Positions 1 to 13,044 are shown, numbered from the stretch's first letter. The stretch is 64,000 nucleotides of DNA from Arabidopsis thaliana (GCF_000001735.4 NC_003071.7:12579151-12643150); one strand, 5' to 3'. Translations and numbers: made by a program. Notes: generated from the sequence alone by a model not told the origin.

Positions 1-1630
1 TTGTCGGCTCTATGGCTCTCCTTCCACAAACAATCTCCATGATTAACACTCCAAATTCAAACACATCTGTGGCACATGTAGCCTTTCCCGTGTTGACTAG
101 TTCTGGTGCAACGTGTCCCGTAGTGCTGTGTCTGCTTCCATGTCCATAGTCTCCTAGTCGAGCGTTTAGCTCTCCGTCCAAAAGAACGTTACTTGCTTTG
201 ACATTTCCGTGTATGAGAGGTTTTTGAACCTCAGCGTGAAGATGTTGAAGTGCTGACGCAATACCCTTTATAATACAAAACCGGTGTACCCATTTGAGAA
301 CTGGTAGGTCGTTGCTGAACAAGAACCGGTCTAGGCTTCTATTGATAACATACTCGTAAACAAGATAGATCTCGTTTCCTTTGCTGCAGTAACCATGTAG
401 ATCAACAAGATTTCTTTGTTTTACCTTGGAGATTGCATCGATCTCGGCTATTAGGGCTGTCTTTTCTTGCCTTGTGTTGCAAGTAATTCTCTTTACGGCA
501 ATTATCTCTGTAGGAGCAAGTTGCCCTTTATAAAAACTCCCAGAGTTTCCCTCTCCCAAAAGCTTAGAGTTGTCAAAACCTCCCGTCGCGCTGGAAATCG
601 TCTGGTGGGAGAATTTCCGTGCGCCTCCGGTGAAGTTTTCCGTTCTACGAAAAAAGCAAACCGCTAAGAAGCTTAAGATCAAGATTCCAAATATTGCTGA
701 TGCAGCAATGATTATGATCAGCATCGTGTTACTCGAATTTTTCATGACTGAAACCGGAGGACTCGGGGATGGAGACAATGGAGGTAGCGGGTCTGGAAGA
801 GAGGGAAGCTTCGTGATATCAAAGTCTGATGCTTTCCCCTCGATGCTGAAGCTCCAGCCTAGCACAAAATGTGAGCTCGTGACAGTTCCCGTGGCTGCAG
901 AGAATCCAACATAATTTTCTTCAGAGATGATCCCAGAAAGATTTAGTTTTCTAGAGAGAAGAGGCAACTTTGGCTTCGGACGATCTAGAGGAGCCAATGT
1001 GACATTGAGCATCGTCTCAGTTGCGTTGTATTCGATCCAGACTCTTATTGGTTTCCCACTCGCCAGCCTCAAACTTATGTTCTTTGCCTCTCGGTCATCA
1101 AAATATTCAGCGGAGGTAGACTCAATGGAGATCACTCCGTTGAGGTCTATACCAACATGGTTATCATCAATATCGTTCAACTCAACGGCCTGCACAGTGT
1201 CGAATTCAACTGCAAGAATGCAATTCAAGGAGTTTCCATTGTTGGAGGTATTGAATAGGCCTAGATAATTGCTTGGTAAGGCCCCGCTAAAGTCCAGCGA
1301 GGGTGAAATGACAAAAGCTAAGCCGTGGCCTGGTGCGCCAGGTCCTGGAGTGATGGCAAAGACGAAGCTTGTGGGGAAAGATACCAAATTTGAGGAGTTG
1401 GGGTTTAAGAATGGTATGGGAAAGCCATGAAAAGCTTGACCTATTTGCCTCATCGAAGTGTTTGTCAACTCCAAGTGGCCACTCGGGTGGATCTTGGACG
1501 AGCCAGACTTGAGGAGATTAGCTTCCAGAAAGCCATGGTTAAGAAATTTGGTTTGTTGTTGACTTGAGACACAAGAAAAGTATAGTAGGAAGATTATTGA
1601 TACAGCTATCGATTTATAGGTATTAGCCAT
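1..1630 (-). CDS. LECRK-III.2: L-type lectin receptor-like kinase, 5' part (3' end outside window)
   Basis: A membrane receptor kinase read without introns from an ATG at 1630 ([10 protein letters not shown]) to the window edge. In order: signal peptide (about residues 1-23), a legume-lectin domain (about 25-270, with FVFAITPG and the AVEFDTV strand), a Pro/Ser-rich stalk, a transmembrane helix (about 298-325, [16 protein letters not shown]) and a kinase domain. The ATP lysine is present (IIAVKRI). The catalytic loop is [10 protein letters not shown] (HGN at 203-211, about residues 474-476) rather than HRD, the metal motif is DYG, and the APE motif is intact. The family senses extracellular signals at the plasma membrane. 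The altered loop suggests weak or no phosphotransfer. The symbol rests on recalled gene order (At2g29250). Confidence 0.88.
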
Positions 1631-3372
1631 TGATAGTTTTCAGATTTTGATGTTAGCTATGTTCAATGCTATCTTTTTATAGCTTCAAAGAGCTCAAGAC
1701 ACATTCATATTCAAATTTTTTGTTTATGCTGACAAGTTAAACAAACTTAGTTGAAGATTTGACTTTCTATATAAACTGCTAAACAAACCCTTTTTTTTTT
1801 TGCAAACCTTTATATTAGTATCCTTGAAAAATTCTTTCGAACTTTCCTCCACAATTTCTTCCTAATAAAATTGATTGCAAAATAAACAAGAAAATGGTTA
1901 CATATTTTCTGTATAATTTAAATGTGATTACAAAGTCATAATGGATCAAAAATTATTGAACAAAAAAAACGTCATCTTTTAGCTAGCCTTTAGGGTGAAT
2001 CACCTTTTTTTTTGTTACACATATAATTTTGACTGCCTAACGATCGACGTTTATCCACTATGACTATGTGATACAAACAAATAGAAAGGTTTCTCTTGAG
2101 TCTTGTAATTGTGCAATTATTTGTATTAGGAAGAAATTGTGGAGGAAACTTGCAATAATTATCAACTATATGTCGCATAAAAGGCGTTGCTATGTTAGGC
2201 TTTTAGCCACTATATATCCAATATAAAAATAAAAAATGGATGAACAATTGAACATTCCTTGAAATTAAAGTGTTAACTTTAAATATGAATATTTATAATA
2301 AAAAAATATCCTAACTTTTTTTTATTATTATTATAAAGACATACGTTGTCAAACTAAGAAATTCAATTTGTAAACGAAGAAGAAGAATACTTGACCATTC
2401 AAATCTTAGTCTTGTTCTCACTGAAAACTTGTACAAAAATAAATAATTACAAAATCTAGAGAAGTTTTCATGCAAAATTGTATATGTAGATGTAGTCAGA
2501 TAGAGTTCCATATATTCTATAAACGAAGAAATCACAACAATACAATGTACAAATTAACATCATTAGATTAGAGTCAAAGAATTTTTAAAAATATATCAAC
2601 TTTCTGAGAAGAGTACAAAGATTGTTTACGAACGAAGAATTCTCAAAACATAAAATAATTAGTTTCCATTTTACAAAAATGATCTTAGGTAATCTGCTTA
2701 TATTGGTTAAAGTATTTCTATTTTCTAACCAAAACTTAGGCAATTTATTTTGTCACCAACATACAATATTATATTAACAATCTATATATTACTAATCTAT
2801 ATGTTTTTTTCTTTTTGGTCTAAGGTAAACTTTGTGATTTAATTGTAGTATTGTACCTCTTCAATAGATACTCCGTACTCGCATGTATTAATAGAGCATC
2901 ACATTTATCGACTTCTCTATGGTTAGTTTATGCATCTACTAAGTTTTTTATGGACTTTTGTTTTTGTTGTTCATTTATCGAAATAAAGCAAAAAACTGCA
3001 ACGATCCAGTTAATCCGCAAAAATTAATGAATTAGAGTTTTTTTTTTTTCTCTTCTTCTTGTTGCATTTTCTCCTTTTTTTTTCTATTTTTTCTAATGAT
3101 ATTAACTAATATCTTCCCTACTAAAATATTGAAATGCTTTATTTTATTTTTTAAATAAAGAAATTGATTATGATTTTTTTTTTGTTACAGTTTATAAATG
3201 TGTCTAATAATTTATGGATATTTTATAAAGTTTATAAGATATATATACAGTAATTTAAAATTTGCCGCAATGATGACGTCGTCATCGTCACTAAACCAAT
3301 CAGAACCATGCTTCGCATAAAGGTGACTCTGACTCATTTGAAAAGCTGAAACATAAACTCTGCTCTGCATAA
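1631..3372. other. AT-rich intergenic region with an inverted repeat
   Basis: No gene is supported here. This is the divergent spacer between the lectin kinase and the first SDR gene. It contains a perfect 25-bp inverted repeat, listed separately, plus homopolymer runs. A possible bZIP site (TGACGTCGTCA-like) lies near 3273-3283, close to the SDR start. Confidence 0.6.
1843..2148. repeat. Perfect 25-bp inverted repeat, MITE-like
   Basis: Positions 1843-1867 (beginning TTTCCTCCACAATTTC) are the exact reverse complement of 2124-2148. The similarity continues inward imperfectly to an ATTGCA block. The 306-bp unit is AT-rich inside and has no reading frame. A non-autonomous DNA transposon (MITE) is the likeliest explanation. 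I could not see a convincing target-site duplication, so an inverted segmental duplication is possible. Confidence 0.5.
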
Positions 3373-4804
<1,432 letters not shown>

Positions 4805-5340
4805 GCCACTCTATTGTTTTACTAGTTTCCTTGGGATCCTTTTTGTTTTATCTTTAGCATGTCTCCTTTCTCCCGTGAAAGACAGTTCATCGATATGAGA
4901 TGAGAATTGAAGTTGTGCTACTAAGTCTACTGTTAATGAAAAGGATAATTTAGCATCAGACAGCGTGATTCAGTTTCCCTTGTCTTTTACTGATTATCTT
5001 GATTGTGCATGTGGGGGAAAATTGCTGAGGAACCTTTTCATGTTATGACTTTTATGAAAACAAAAACTTTATGTTTCTTGAGTTAGTATTCATTAGCTTG
5101 TATTCTGTGTCATCCTTTCTCGGTTTTGGCTTTCATTGTGTCTTGAACCTGCACTCATATCCAACAAACAATGGTTGAGGAAGAGAGAAGCTGCATAGAA
5201 TAAACGAGGAACCTTTAATGAATTACCGCCACCTGTGTCTCGGGTCACTCTTCTTCTGCCCTTGTATTTACAGCACATTAAGCTCTGCTTTTGGTTAATA
5301 TCGCTTTGTCTCTGTGTTTAATAATGTTTTTGGTTCGATG
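4805..5340. other. Intergenic spacer
   Basis: 3' flank of the plastid-type SDR and spacer before the truncated pseudogene. I see no exon 1 or exon 2 homology upstream of 5341, so that pseudogene lacks its front half. Confidence 0.55.
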
Positions 5341-5946
5341 TATATATACAGGTAAGCAATGCAGGAAAGTGTATAGCCAAACCGACCACAAAATATGCAG
5401 TAGAAGATTTCTCGTTGCTGATGGCTACAAATCTGGAGTCAGCTTTCCATCTCTCACAGCTCGCCAATCCTTTGTTGAAAGCTTCAGGTTCAGGGAGCAT
5501 TGTCCTTACGTCCTCTGTTGATGGGGTTGTCCATCTGAGAGTCGGATCCATCTATGGAGCAACCGAAGCTACCGTATATATGTCTACATCCTTAAAACAA
5601 TGTTCCCTTGCGTTATGATGCTTTCGTAACATATAGATGCGTTTCAGGAGCCATGAATCAACTGGCTAGAAACTTAGCTTGCAAATGGGCGAGTGACAAC
5701 ATAAGGGCGCTCTGTTTGTCCTTGGTTCATTAAAACTCCTTTAACTAATAATGTACGGCGAAAAGTAAAAAGTCTCCTTATTATTATGAAAATATATCTA
5801 TATCATAACTTCCCAATTTTGATTTGTATGAAATGTTTCAGTTTCTCAATGATAAAGATGCAAAAGAAAAGGTGGAGAGTAGGCCACCGATGGGTCGTGT
5901 TGGAGGTGCCATTGTCAACGTTTTTTCCTTCAAGACTCTGCCTTAA
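5341..5946 (+). pseudogene. SDR pseudogene, exons 3-5 only
   Basis: Matches At2g29270. An exon 3 copy begins at 5352 ([15 protein letters not shown]) and is closest to the SAG13/At2g29290 type. The donor after exon 3 is lost: the segment GAAGCTACCG stands where siblings have AAAGGTACCG, which also changes the catalytic Lys to Glu. Exon 4 starts at 5648 and has a 2-bp deletion after ATAAGGGCG. Exon 5 starts at 5842 but lacks about 110 bp in the middle before ending at a TAA (5944-5946). Exons 1 and 2 are absent. Confidence 0.88.
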
Positions 5947-6735
5947 AATACATATATGCATGTGTTTGGATTATATTTTCCTGCGTAATAATTAAGAAAT
6001 GTACTTTAGATAAGTTCCTATCTAAAGTCGCTTGTGATGCCAAAGGGATTGGGTCCCCCTTCTTCTTCTTGTTATTCTCTATGTTTTGTTTCCTGAAATA
6101 TTTATGCTTGTGGTGAACGAGAGTTCAATATCTGAATTCATTATCTACTTTGGCCAACGCCTAATGGTATCATTTGGTGTCTCAACATGTGATGGAGTGT
6201 CTAATTTGGTTTGAAATCCCAAAATTCAATATCCATGGGTATTCTCTAGTAATTTATAAAAGAACTTTGGTCCAAATCCTACAAGTGGTCATATACTGAC
6301 ATACCACATAGTGGAAGAACTAGCTAGCTGGGTTTGAAATAAACTCAAGATAAGACAAGTGGTCAGAATTGATGTTGAGAGATTTTTTTCCTCAGCATGG
6401 GTGTCAAATGAGGGTCCATCAAAGTATGCAGATGTCACTAAGGGTTTCCATTTAGAGTAATGAGACATGAAATAGTGGGTTTTGGGTTTTGAGTATTTGG
6501 GTTTTGAGTAAGTATTCCAATATAATATATGTTCGGATAATTTTGATAGCTAAAATCATTGTCCACGGTCCCAAACGCCCACTAGTTTAGGTAAGATGGA
6601 CAGCCCTAGATGTAACTATCAGGAGTTGCCCAATGTCTATCATGTAATTGTATCTTTTCTTATTTACAAAGTTGTTAGTAATCTATCTTTATATACAATT
6701 TAAAGAAGCTCTTGTTAGTTATGTGATAGATAAAG
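5947..6735. other. Intergenic spacer between two pseudogenes
   Basis: No gene seen. Around 6476-6515 there is a short imperfect repeat of GGGTTTTGAGTA-like units. The TATA-like stretch CTTTATATAC (about 6688) precedes the next pseudogene. Confidence 0.5.
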
Positions 6736-7100
6736 ATGGATAACAGCCGATGGAGTCTTCAAGGTATGACTGCTCTTCTGACCGGTGGAGCGGGAGGAAT
6801 TGGGTTTGTCTTCTTACCCCATTTTTCTACTTCTATTTGATATCCAAAATGGTCAAGAATTCAAGGAGTTTATGTTTGTGGAATGTTTTAGGCATGCCAT
6901 AGTAGAGGAGCTAGCTGGTTTTGGGCCAAAGTCCATGTATCCGACATATCTGAAACACTGCTCAATCAAAGTTTAAGCGAATGGGAAAAGAAAGGATTTC
7001 AAGTGAGTGGTACAATCTGTGATGTATCCTCTCGTCCGGAGAGAGAAACACTCTGCAAACTGTCTCCTCGTTGTTTGAGGGCAAGCTCAACATTCTTGTA
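6736..7100 (+). pseudogene. SDR pseudogene, exons 1-2 only
   Basis: Matches At2g29280. Exon 1 (6736-6802, [22 protein letters not shown]) and exon 2 (from 6892) are recognisable and of the central CDIS type ([12 protein letters not shown]). Exon 2 has a 1-bp deletion in the GGGCCAAAGTCC segment and another near 7050 (AACACTCTGCAAAC). The exon 2 donor is followed directly by the promoter module of the next gene; exons 3-5 are missing. Confidence 0.87.
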
Positions 7101-7108
7101 AGACGTTT

Positions 7109-7324
7109 GTGAGTGAAGTTAATGGAAATGACAATGAGCAAGTTTTGCTCAAATATTTTGACTATAAAATGTCAATTTTGGTTAGGACCACTATCTTAGA
7201 TTTTTTTCATCTTCACTCGTAAGGCTACGTATTATTTCCACCACACATACAAAGATAATCACTAGATTCATACTTATCCGTTCCACATTCATTGTATATA
7301 CAAAATCTGTGGCATTTCTGGTCA
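7109..7324 (+). promoter_or_regulatory. TRL promoter module, copy A
   Basis: First of six well-preserved copies of a roughly 200-bp upstream block. Shared landmarks in order: GTGAGTGAAGTTAATG, ATTTTGACTAT (contains a W-box core TTGAC), CCACCACACATACAAA, CCACATTCATTGTATATA (TATA region) and GGCATTTCTGGTCA close to the likely transcription start. It lies 24 bp before the ATG of the next gene (7348). Confidence 0.6.
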
Positions 7325-7347
7325 CTTCAAGTAAGATACAAGAAAAA

Positions 7348-8534
7348 ATGGATAAAAGATGGAGTCTTCAAGGTATGAATGCTCTTGTGACCGGTGGCAC
7401 TAAAGGCATCGGGTCAGTCTCCATTTTAGATGCTCTTTTATTGCATTGTGATATTTAGTTATGGAAGAACTGACTATGTTTGTGTGTGTGTGCGTGTCAT
7501 GAACAGGGAAGCTGTTGTGGAGGAACTGTCAATTTTGGGAGCAAGAGTCCACACATGTGCTAGAGACGAGACTCAGCTTCAAGAACGTTTACGTGAATGG
7601 CAAGAAAAAGGGTTTCAGGTCACCACTTCTATCTGCGACGTTTCTTTGCGTGAGCAACGAGAGAAACTCATGGAAACCGTTTCCTCTCTCTTCCAAGGAA
7701 AACTCAACATCCTCGTAAGTGTATACATATTAGCTTCTCCTCCCCGGGCTTGGGATTTACAAGAACCAAACCATGTTGTGTTTTTAATTACTTTTTTTTT
7801 TTTTGTAAAGATGTTTTTAGTTGTTGGTCTATACATATCTTATATATAGGTGAACAATGTGGGAACGTTAATGCTCAAGCCGACCACAGAGTATACAGCA
7901 GAAGAATTCTCGTTTCTTATGGCTACAAATCTCGACTCAGCTTTCCATATTTCACAGCTTGCGCACCCTTTGTTGAAAGCCTCTGGCTCAGGGAGCATTG
8001 TGCTCATGTCCTCTATTGCCGGAGTCGTGCATGTCGGTGTTGGATCCATCTATGGAGCAACAAAAGGTACTGTATATACTCTTTAAAACAATATTTCTTT
8101 ACATTATGATTTATATGCAAGTGTATATAAAAGCATTTTTTTTCAGGAGCCATGAATCAGTTGGCTAGAAACTTAGCTTGCGAATGGGCAAGCGACAACA
8201 TAAGGACTAACGCTATTTGTCCATGGTTAATCACAACTCCTTTGATTAGTGATGTAAGGACAATTTCCTTAGAACAACGGCGAAAAAAAAATAAAAAATA
8301 ACTTTTGATTCTAACTTTTTAACTTATTTGAAAATCCCTCAGCTTCTCAGTGTTGAGGAGATGAAAAAAGAAGCAGAGGAAAGGACACCCATGGGGCGTG
8401 TGGGAGAGGCAAATGAAGTCTCACCGCTTGTGGCATTTCTTTGTCTTCCTGCAGCTTCTTATATTACTGGTCAAGTCATTTGTGTTGATGGAGGTCTCAC
8501 TGTTAATGGCTTCTCCTATCAGCCACATGCTTGA
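7348..8534 (+). CDS. Tropinone-reductase-like SDR
   Basis: Exons 7348-7412, 7507-7714, 7850-8066, 8147-8253, 8343-8534 (262 aa), matching At2g29290. Classical [11 protein letters not shown] cofactor loop, TCARDE with Arg41 (NADPH type), NNVG, catalytic Ser in LMSSIAG, and Tyr159/Lys163 in SIYGATK. The protein is presumably cytosolic, since it has no targeting peptide. The family reduces small carbonyl compounds with NADPH; tropinone itself is not an established Arabidopsis substrate. It stands downstream of copy A of the shared promoter module although its coding sequence groups with the SAG13-like genes, so promoter and coding histories differ. Confidence 0.94.
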
Positions 8535-8859
8535 GCTAGGTCTGTGTTGTGTGTATTGTCCAATGAAAACAGTAAACCAAACAATAACATCGGAAAATGA
8601 ATGATTTGAATATTTAGGTTAAGCCTTAAAACTAAATTCATTTTGGTATGTTGACATATTGTAAAACGTAATGAACAAGAAACCTTAACAGAAGATGTTT
8701 CTTTTAAGAGTACACGAGCCTTGCAGAAACAGAACACAAGTTGAACTCAAATGAGAAGATGGGCTTCGACACTCATCAACTTACAATGCTCAGTTGATCA
8801 AGCACAAAGACAGAATCATGCAATGATGACTCAAAAGGACAGATGGCTTCACTGTTGAA
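8535..8859. other. Intergenic spacer
   Basis: 3' flank of the preceding SDR gene; no gene or relic recognised. Confidence 0.5.
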
Positions 8860-9041
8860 GATTTTGACTATATGTCATTTTTTGCTTGGGACACTTCGAT
8901 ATTTTAGTCATGTTTTCTAACATACGACTACATAGTTTCTCAACATGCCACGTACAAACAAGACAACAAACTCATTAATTCATACTTATCTGGATTCTGA
9001 TCCACATTTACTGTATACATAATTTGTGGCATTTCTGGTCA
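8860..9041 (+). promoter_or_regulatory. TRL promoter module, copy B
   Basis: Same order of landmarks as copy A: ATTTTGACTATATGTCATTT, GATCCACATTTACTGTATAC and TTGTGGCATTTCTGGTCAC. It is directly upstream of the ATG at 9064. Confidence 0.6.
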
Positions 9042-9063
9042 CTGCTAGTAACAAGCAAGAAAA

Positions 9064-10222
9064 ATGGATAAAAGATGGAGTCTACAAGGAATGACTGCTC
9101 TTGTAACCGGTGCAGCCAGCGGTATCGGGTTTGTTTTTTTCTGTTCTCTATATCATCTTTTGAATCATTGTTCTGCTTATGTTTCAAGGAATTTAATCTA
9201 TGTCTGTGGAATGTTTTAGTTATGCCATAGTAGAGGAGTTAGCTGGTTTTGGAGCTAGAATCCATGTATGCGACATATCCGAAACTCTGCTTAATCAAAG
9301 CTTAAGAGAATGGGAAAAGAAAGGGTTTCAAGTGAGTGGTTCAGTCTGTGATGTAACCTCTCGTCCCGAGAGAGAAAAACTGATGCAAACCGTCTCTTCG
9401 CTTTTCGATGGCAAACTAAACATTCTTGTAAGTAAATGATCTTTATATAGAAACAACTAAGCATTTCTTTTAGCAAAATTTTCTAAAGAGAAATCTTCTT
9501 TTTGTTCAACATAGGTAAACAATGTGGGCGTACTTCGCGCAAAGCCAACAACAGAATATGTGGCAGACGATTTCACTTTTCATATCTCAACAAACTTGGA
9601 AGCTGCTTACCATTTTTGCCAACTTTCACATCCTCTCTTAAAGACTTCAGGCTATGGAAGCATCGTGTTCCTTTCCTCTGTTTCTGGGGTTGTGTCAATA
9701 ACTGACTGTGGATCACTTTATGGTCTAACAAAAGGTAACCACAATTACTACAAATCTGACTAATCAACAAAGAGTTTTTCACTTCCTTATTTTTTAGTGG
9801 TTTGTTGACTTCTTTTGTAGGAGCTCTAAATCAGCTAGCTAGAAATTTGGCATGTGAATGGGCAAAAGACGGCATAAGAGCCAATGCGGTTGCACCTAAT
9901 GTTGTCAAGACTGCTCAGTCTCAATTCGTAAGAAATAAATTTTAATTTTTTTTTTACGTTTTGGTGTTGTTGTTGTGAATTTAACAACCTCAATTCCTCT
10001 TATTATCTCTAAATTTTTGTTTCTTAAAAGTTTCTTCAAGACGTCAGTAAAAAGGAGGGATTGTTTAGTAGAACTCCACTTGGTCGGTCTGGAGAGCCGA
10101 ATGAAGTAGCATCACTAGTGGTCTTCTTGTGTCTTCCTGCAGCTTCTTATATCACAGGTCAAACCATTTGTATTGATGGAGGCCTCACGGTTTACGGTTT
10201 CTCCTCTCAACCACAGGCTTGA
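9064..10222 (+). CDS. Tropinone-reductase-like SDR, Asp-type cofactor site
   Basis: Exons 9064-9128, 9220-9427, 9515-9734, 9821-9927, 10031-10222 (263 aa), matching At2g29300. Cofactor loop TGAASGIG. Beta-2 ends in HVCDISE (Asp40, no Arg41), the arrangement expected for NAD(H) rather than NADPH. NNVG, SSVSG and SLYGLTK (Tyr/Lys) are intact. Exon 3 is one codon longer than in most siblings. The C-terminus has [10 protein letters not shown] where siblings have VNGFSYQP. Likely a cytosolic oxidoreductase; substrate unknown. Confidence 0.93.
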
Positions 10223-10676
10223 AAATGGTCTTGTCGTTTCTTGTCTGTTTAAATATTCTCTCCCTAATAAAATCTCTCATCACGCTATGAGTTTATGTCC
10301 CTTGTACAAAAACACACAATGTCAAATTGTTGCTCTTTAGTCTTGTAAGAGAAATGAGGGACTTATCTATATGAAGGATCAATTAAACTAGTACTATTTT
10401 ATTTGTTTGGTTAAACTATCCTTCTCTAATTATTGCAACTTATGTGTCTATATATGGATTAATGTCATAAGTACTAGATGGAATCAAAGATAACACTAAA
10501 TAGCGTTAGTCATAGAATCATACTCACAAGAATGAGTCCTCTAAGTTCAATGGACCACTCCGAAGTCCATCATGAGAACAAGACCAATCAATAAAAATGT
10601 CCTTTTGTTATCTAAATTAGCAAGTGTACCAAATTTTGTTCACCATTCTAACTTATAATTTCAGTTTTCTTTTGTG
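10223..10676. other. Intergenic spacer
   Basis: 3' flank of the previous SDR gene. No coding relic recognised. Confidence 0.5.
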
Positions 10677-10901
10677 AGTGAAGTTATTGAAAAAGAAAAA
10701 TAAGAAAGTATTGGTCAAAGATTTTGACAACAACAAGTTATTTTCTTGAGGAACCACCAACTTAGATATTTTAGTCATGTTCTCTGTTATAAGTCCTACT
10801 GCTACTACATAATGTTTCCACCACACATAAAAAACAAACTCAATAATTCACACTTATCTGATCCACATTCATTGTATATAATCTTATGGCATTTCTGGTC
10901 A
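10677..10901 (+). promoter_or_regulatory. TRL promoter module, copy C
   Basis: GAGTGAAGTTATTG, GGTCAAAGATTTTGACAA (W-box cores on both strands), TTTCCACCACACAT, CCACATTCATTGTATATA and TATGGCATTTCTGGTCAT precede the ATG at 10918. Confidence 0.6.
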
Positions 10902-10917
10902 TTTAGTCTCAAGCAAA

Positions 10918-12110
10918 ATGGATAAGAGATGGAGTCTACAAGGTATGACTGCTCTTGTAACCGGTGCAGCCAGTGGAATCGGGTTCGTCTTAATTCTCTG
11001 TTCTCTATATCATGTTTTTGGCTCATTGTTCTTCTTGTATTTCTAAATTGTCAAGACTTAAAGGAATTTTTGTGTAGTGTAGGTATGCCATAGTAGAGGA
11101 GTTAGCAAGTTTTGGAGCTATAATCCATATATGTGACATCTCTGAAACTCTTCTCAGTCAAAGTTTAAGTGAATGGGAAAAGAAAGGGTTTCAAGTGAGT
11201 GGTTCAATCTGTGATGTAGCTTCTCGGCCCGATAGAGAAAAACTGATGCAAACCGTCTCCTCGCTGTTTGATGGCAAACTCAACATTCTTGTAAGTAAAT
11301 GATCTTATAGGAAAAGGCGAAAAGCCAAGCATAGTTGTTTAAAGAGAGCTTCTTAACATAAATCTTATGGAAATGCCTAATCATATGTAGGTAAACAATG
11401 TTGGTGTAATACGTGGAAAGCCAACAACAGAATATGTGGCAGAGGATTTCTCTTACCACATCTCAACAAATTTGGAACCAGCTTTCCATTTTAGCCAGCT
11501 TTCACATCTTCTTTTAAAGGCTTCAGGATTTGGAAGCATCGTCTTTATGTCCTCTGCTACAGGGGTTGTATCAGTTCAATGTGGATCCATTTATAGTCTA
11601 ACTAAAGGTAACCAAAGTTGCTACTAGAGGTAGTTCATTGCAAGACTGACTAATCAAATATGTTTTTTTTTTAAATTGCTTTTTTCTGTTGATTTATTTT
11701 ACAGGAGCTTTGAACCAGTTAACTAGAAATTTAGCATGTGAATGGGCAAAAGACGGCATAAGAGCCAATGCTGTTGCACCTAATGTTGTCAAGACTCCTT
11801 TGTCTCAATCTGTAATATAAAAAAAGTCAACATTTACATTTTAGTTTTTATTTTTTATGTGAATGTAACAATCTCAATTATATTCCTCTAATTAATTCTC
11901 AATTGTGTGTTCTTGAAGTATCTCGAGGACGTCGGTTTCAAGGAGGCATTGTTCAGTAGAACTCCACTTGGTCGCGCTGGAGAGCCGAATGAAGTTGCAT
12001 CACTAGTGGTCTTCTTGTGTCTACCAGCAGCTTCTTATATTACTGGTCAAACCATTTGTATTGATGGTGGTTTCACTGTTAATGCCTTCTCTTATAAGCC
12101 ACAGGCTTGA
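10918..12110 (+). CDS. Tropinone-reductase-like SDR, Asp-type cofactor site
   Basis: Exons 10918-10982, 11083-11290, 11391-11607, 11705-11811, 11919-12110 (262 aa), matching At2g29310. [15 protein letters not shown] with Asp40 (NAD-type pattern); NNVG; Ser in MSSATG. The active-site segment is SIYSLTK, with Tyr and Lys intact and Ser in place of the usual Gly between them. Exon 2 starts with G instead of T after the acceptor but still gives Gly-Tyr. No targeting signal seen. Confidence 0.93.
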
Positions 12111-12218
12111 TAATGGCCTTGTTGTGTTTTGTCTAAATGTCTTATGCAAAACTATGCTCAATCAACTTTTGTGGGATTGGATTTTAATTGTGGTTCGGTA
12201 TGTGGTTCATATCTTTGT

Positions 12219-12310
12219 CACGAGAGAGAAACACATGCAAATCGCCTAAATTATATGTGTGGCAAGCTCAACATTCTTTTATGTAAATCATAATTTAAAG
12301 AAACTAAGCA
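12219..12310 (+). pseudogene. Relic of an SDR exon 2 end plus intron 2
   Basis: CGAGAGAGAAACACATGCAA (12221-12240) and GGCAAGCTCAACATTCTT (from about 12261) match the end of exon 2, with about 10 bp missing between them. The following AATTTAAAGAAACTAAGCAT matches intron 2 of the gene at 15454. This is an isolated piece of a lost array member. Confidence 0.65.
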
Positions 12311-12850
12311 TACAATGGGTTAAGCTGGCTTTAAGTATTTGAACAAGAAGATGTTTCTGATAACAAAGAGTAAGCCAAAAGCAGATCACAACATGCTTTA
12401 AAATCCCTATGAAATAATTGGAGAAATGTCACAAACCATCTTTATATATATAATTCAAAGGTGAACGCAAAAGCTTGATAGTTCTTTCCTTTATTGTCTG
12501 TTTCACTAAAGATATCATTACAAATTAAGTCAAGATCCATCATCTCTTACATCACTATTTGTCACACGAAAAGTATGAGAGAAACATTTTCCTATTTGCT
12601 TGCCATTATAATAAGCTTCATATAGGGAAGGAAGCAAGGAAAAAATGAGATAAAGAGAAAAGAATGAGTATTGGGGGAAGTAGTATAGTAGTAGAGAGTC
12701 GTAGAAGAGTTATCTTCTAAGGTCATTAGTGATGAAGAGTTCATAGTTAGTTTACTTTGTTCAAGGTGGATAAGCAATAGGGTTTAGGCCTTTGTTATTA
12801 TCAGACTTCTACTTTTGGAAGACACTAAAAAGTTGTTATCTAGCCATAAG
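12311..12850. other. Intergenic spacer
   Basis: AT-rich; nothing beyond the exon 2 relic at its left edge is recognised. Confidence 0.45.
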
Positions 12851-13036
12851 AAAGTTTTGGCCAAAGGTTTTGACTACAAAATGTCATTTTTGCCGGGGCC
12901 ACTAACTTAGATATTTTTGTAATGTTCTCTCTTACGGCTACATAATATTTCCACCACACATACAAAAACATACTCCACACTTATCTGATCCATATTCATT
13001 GTATATATAGTTTGTGGCATTTCTGGTATATGGTCA
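12851..13036 (+). promoter_or_regulatory. TRL promoter module, copy D
   Basis: GGCCAAAGGTTTTGACTAC, TTTCCACCACACATACAAA, CATATTCATTGTATATATAG and TTGTGGCATTTCTGGTATA. The last block has a short internal duplication (TATATGGTCA) relative to the other copies. Confidence 0.6.
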
Positions 13037-13044
13037 CTAGAAAA

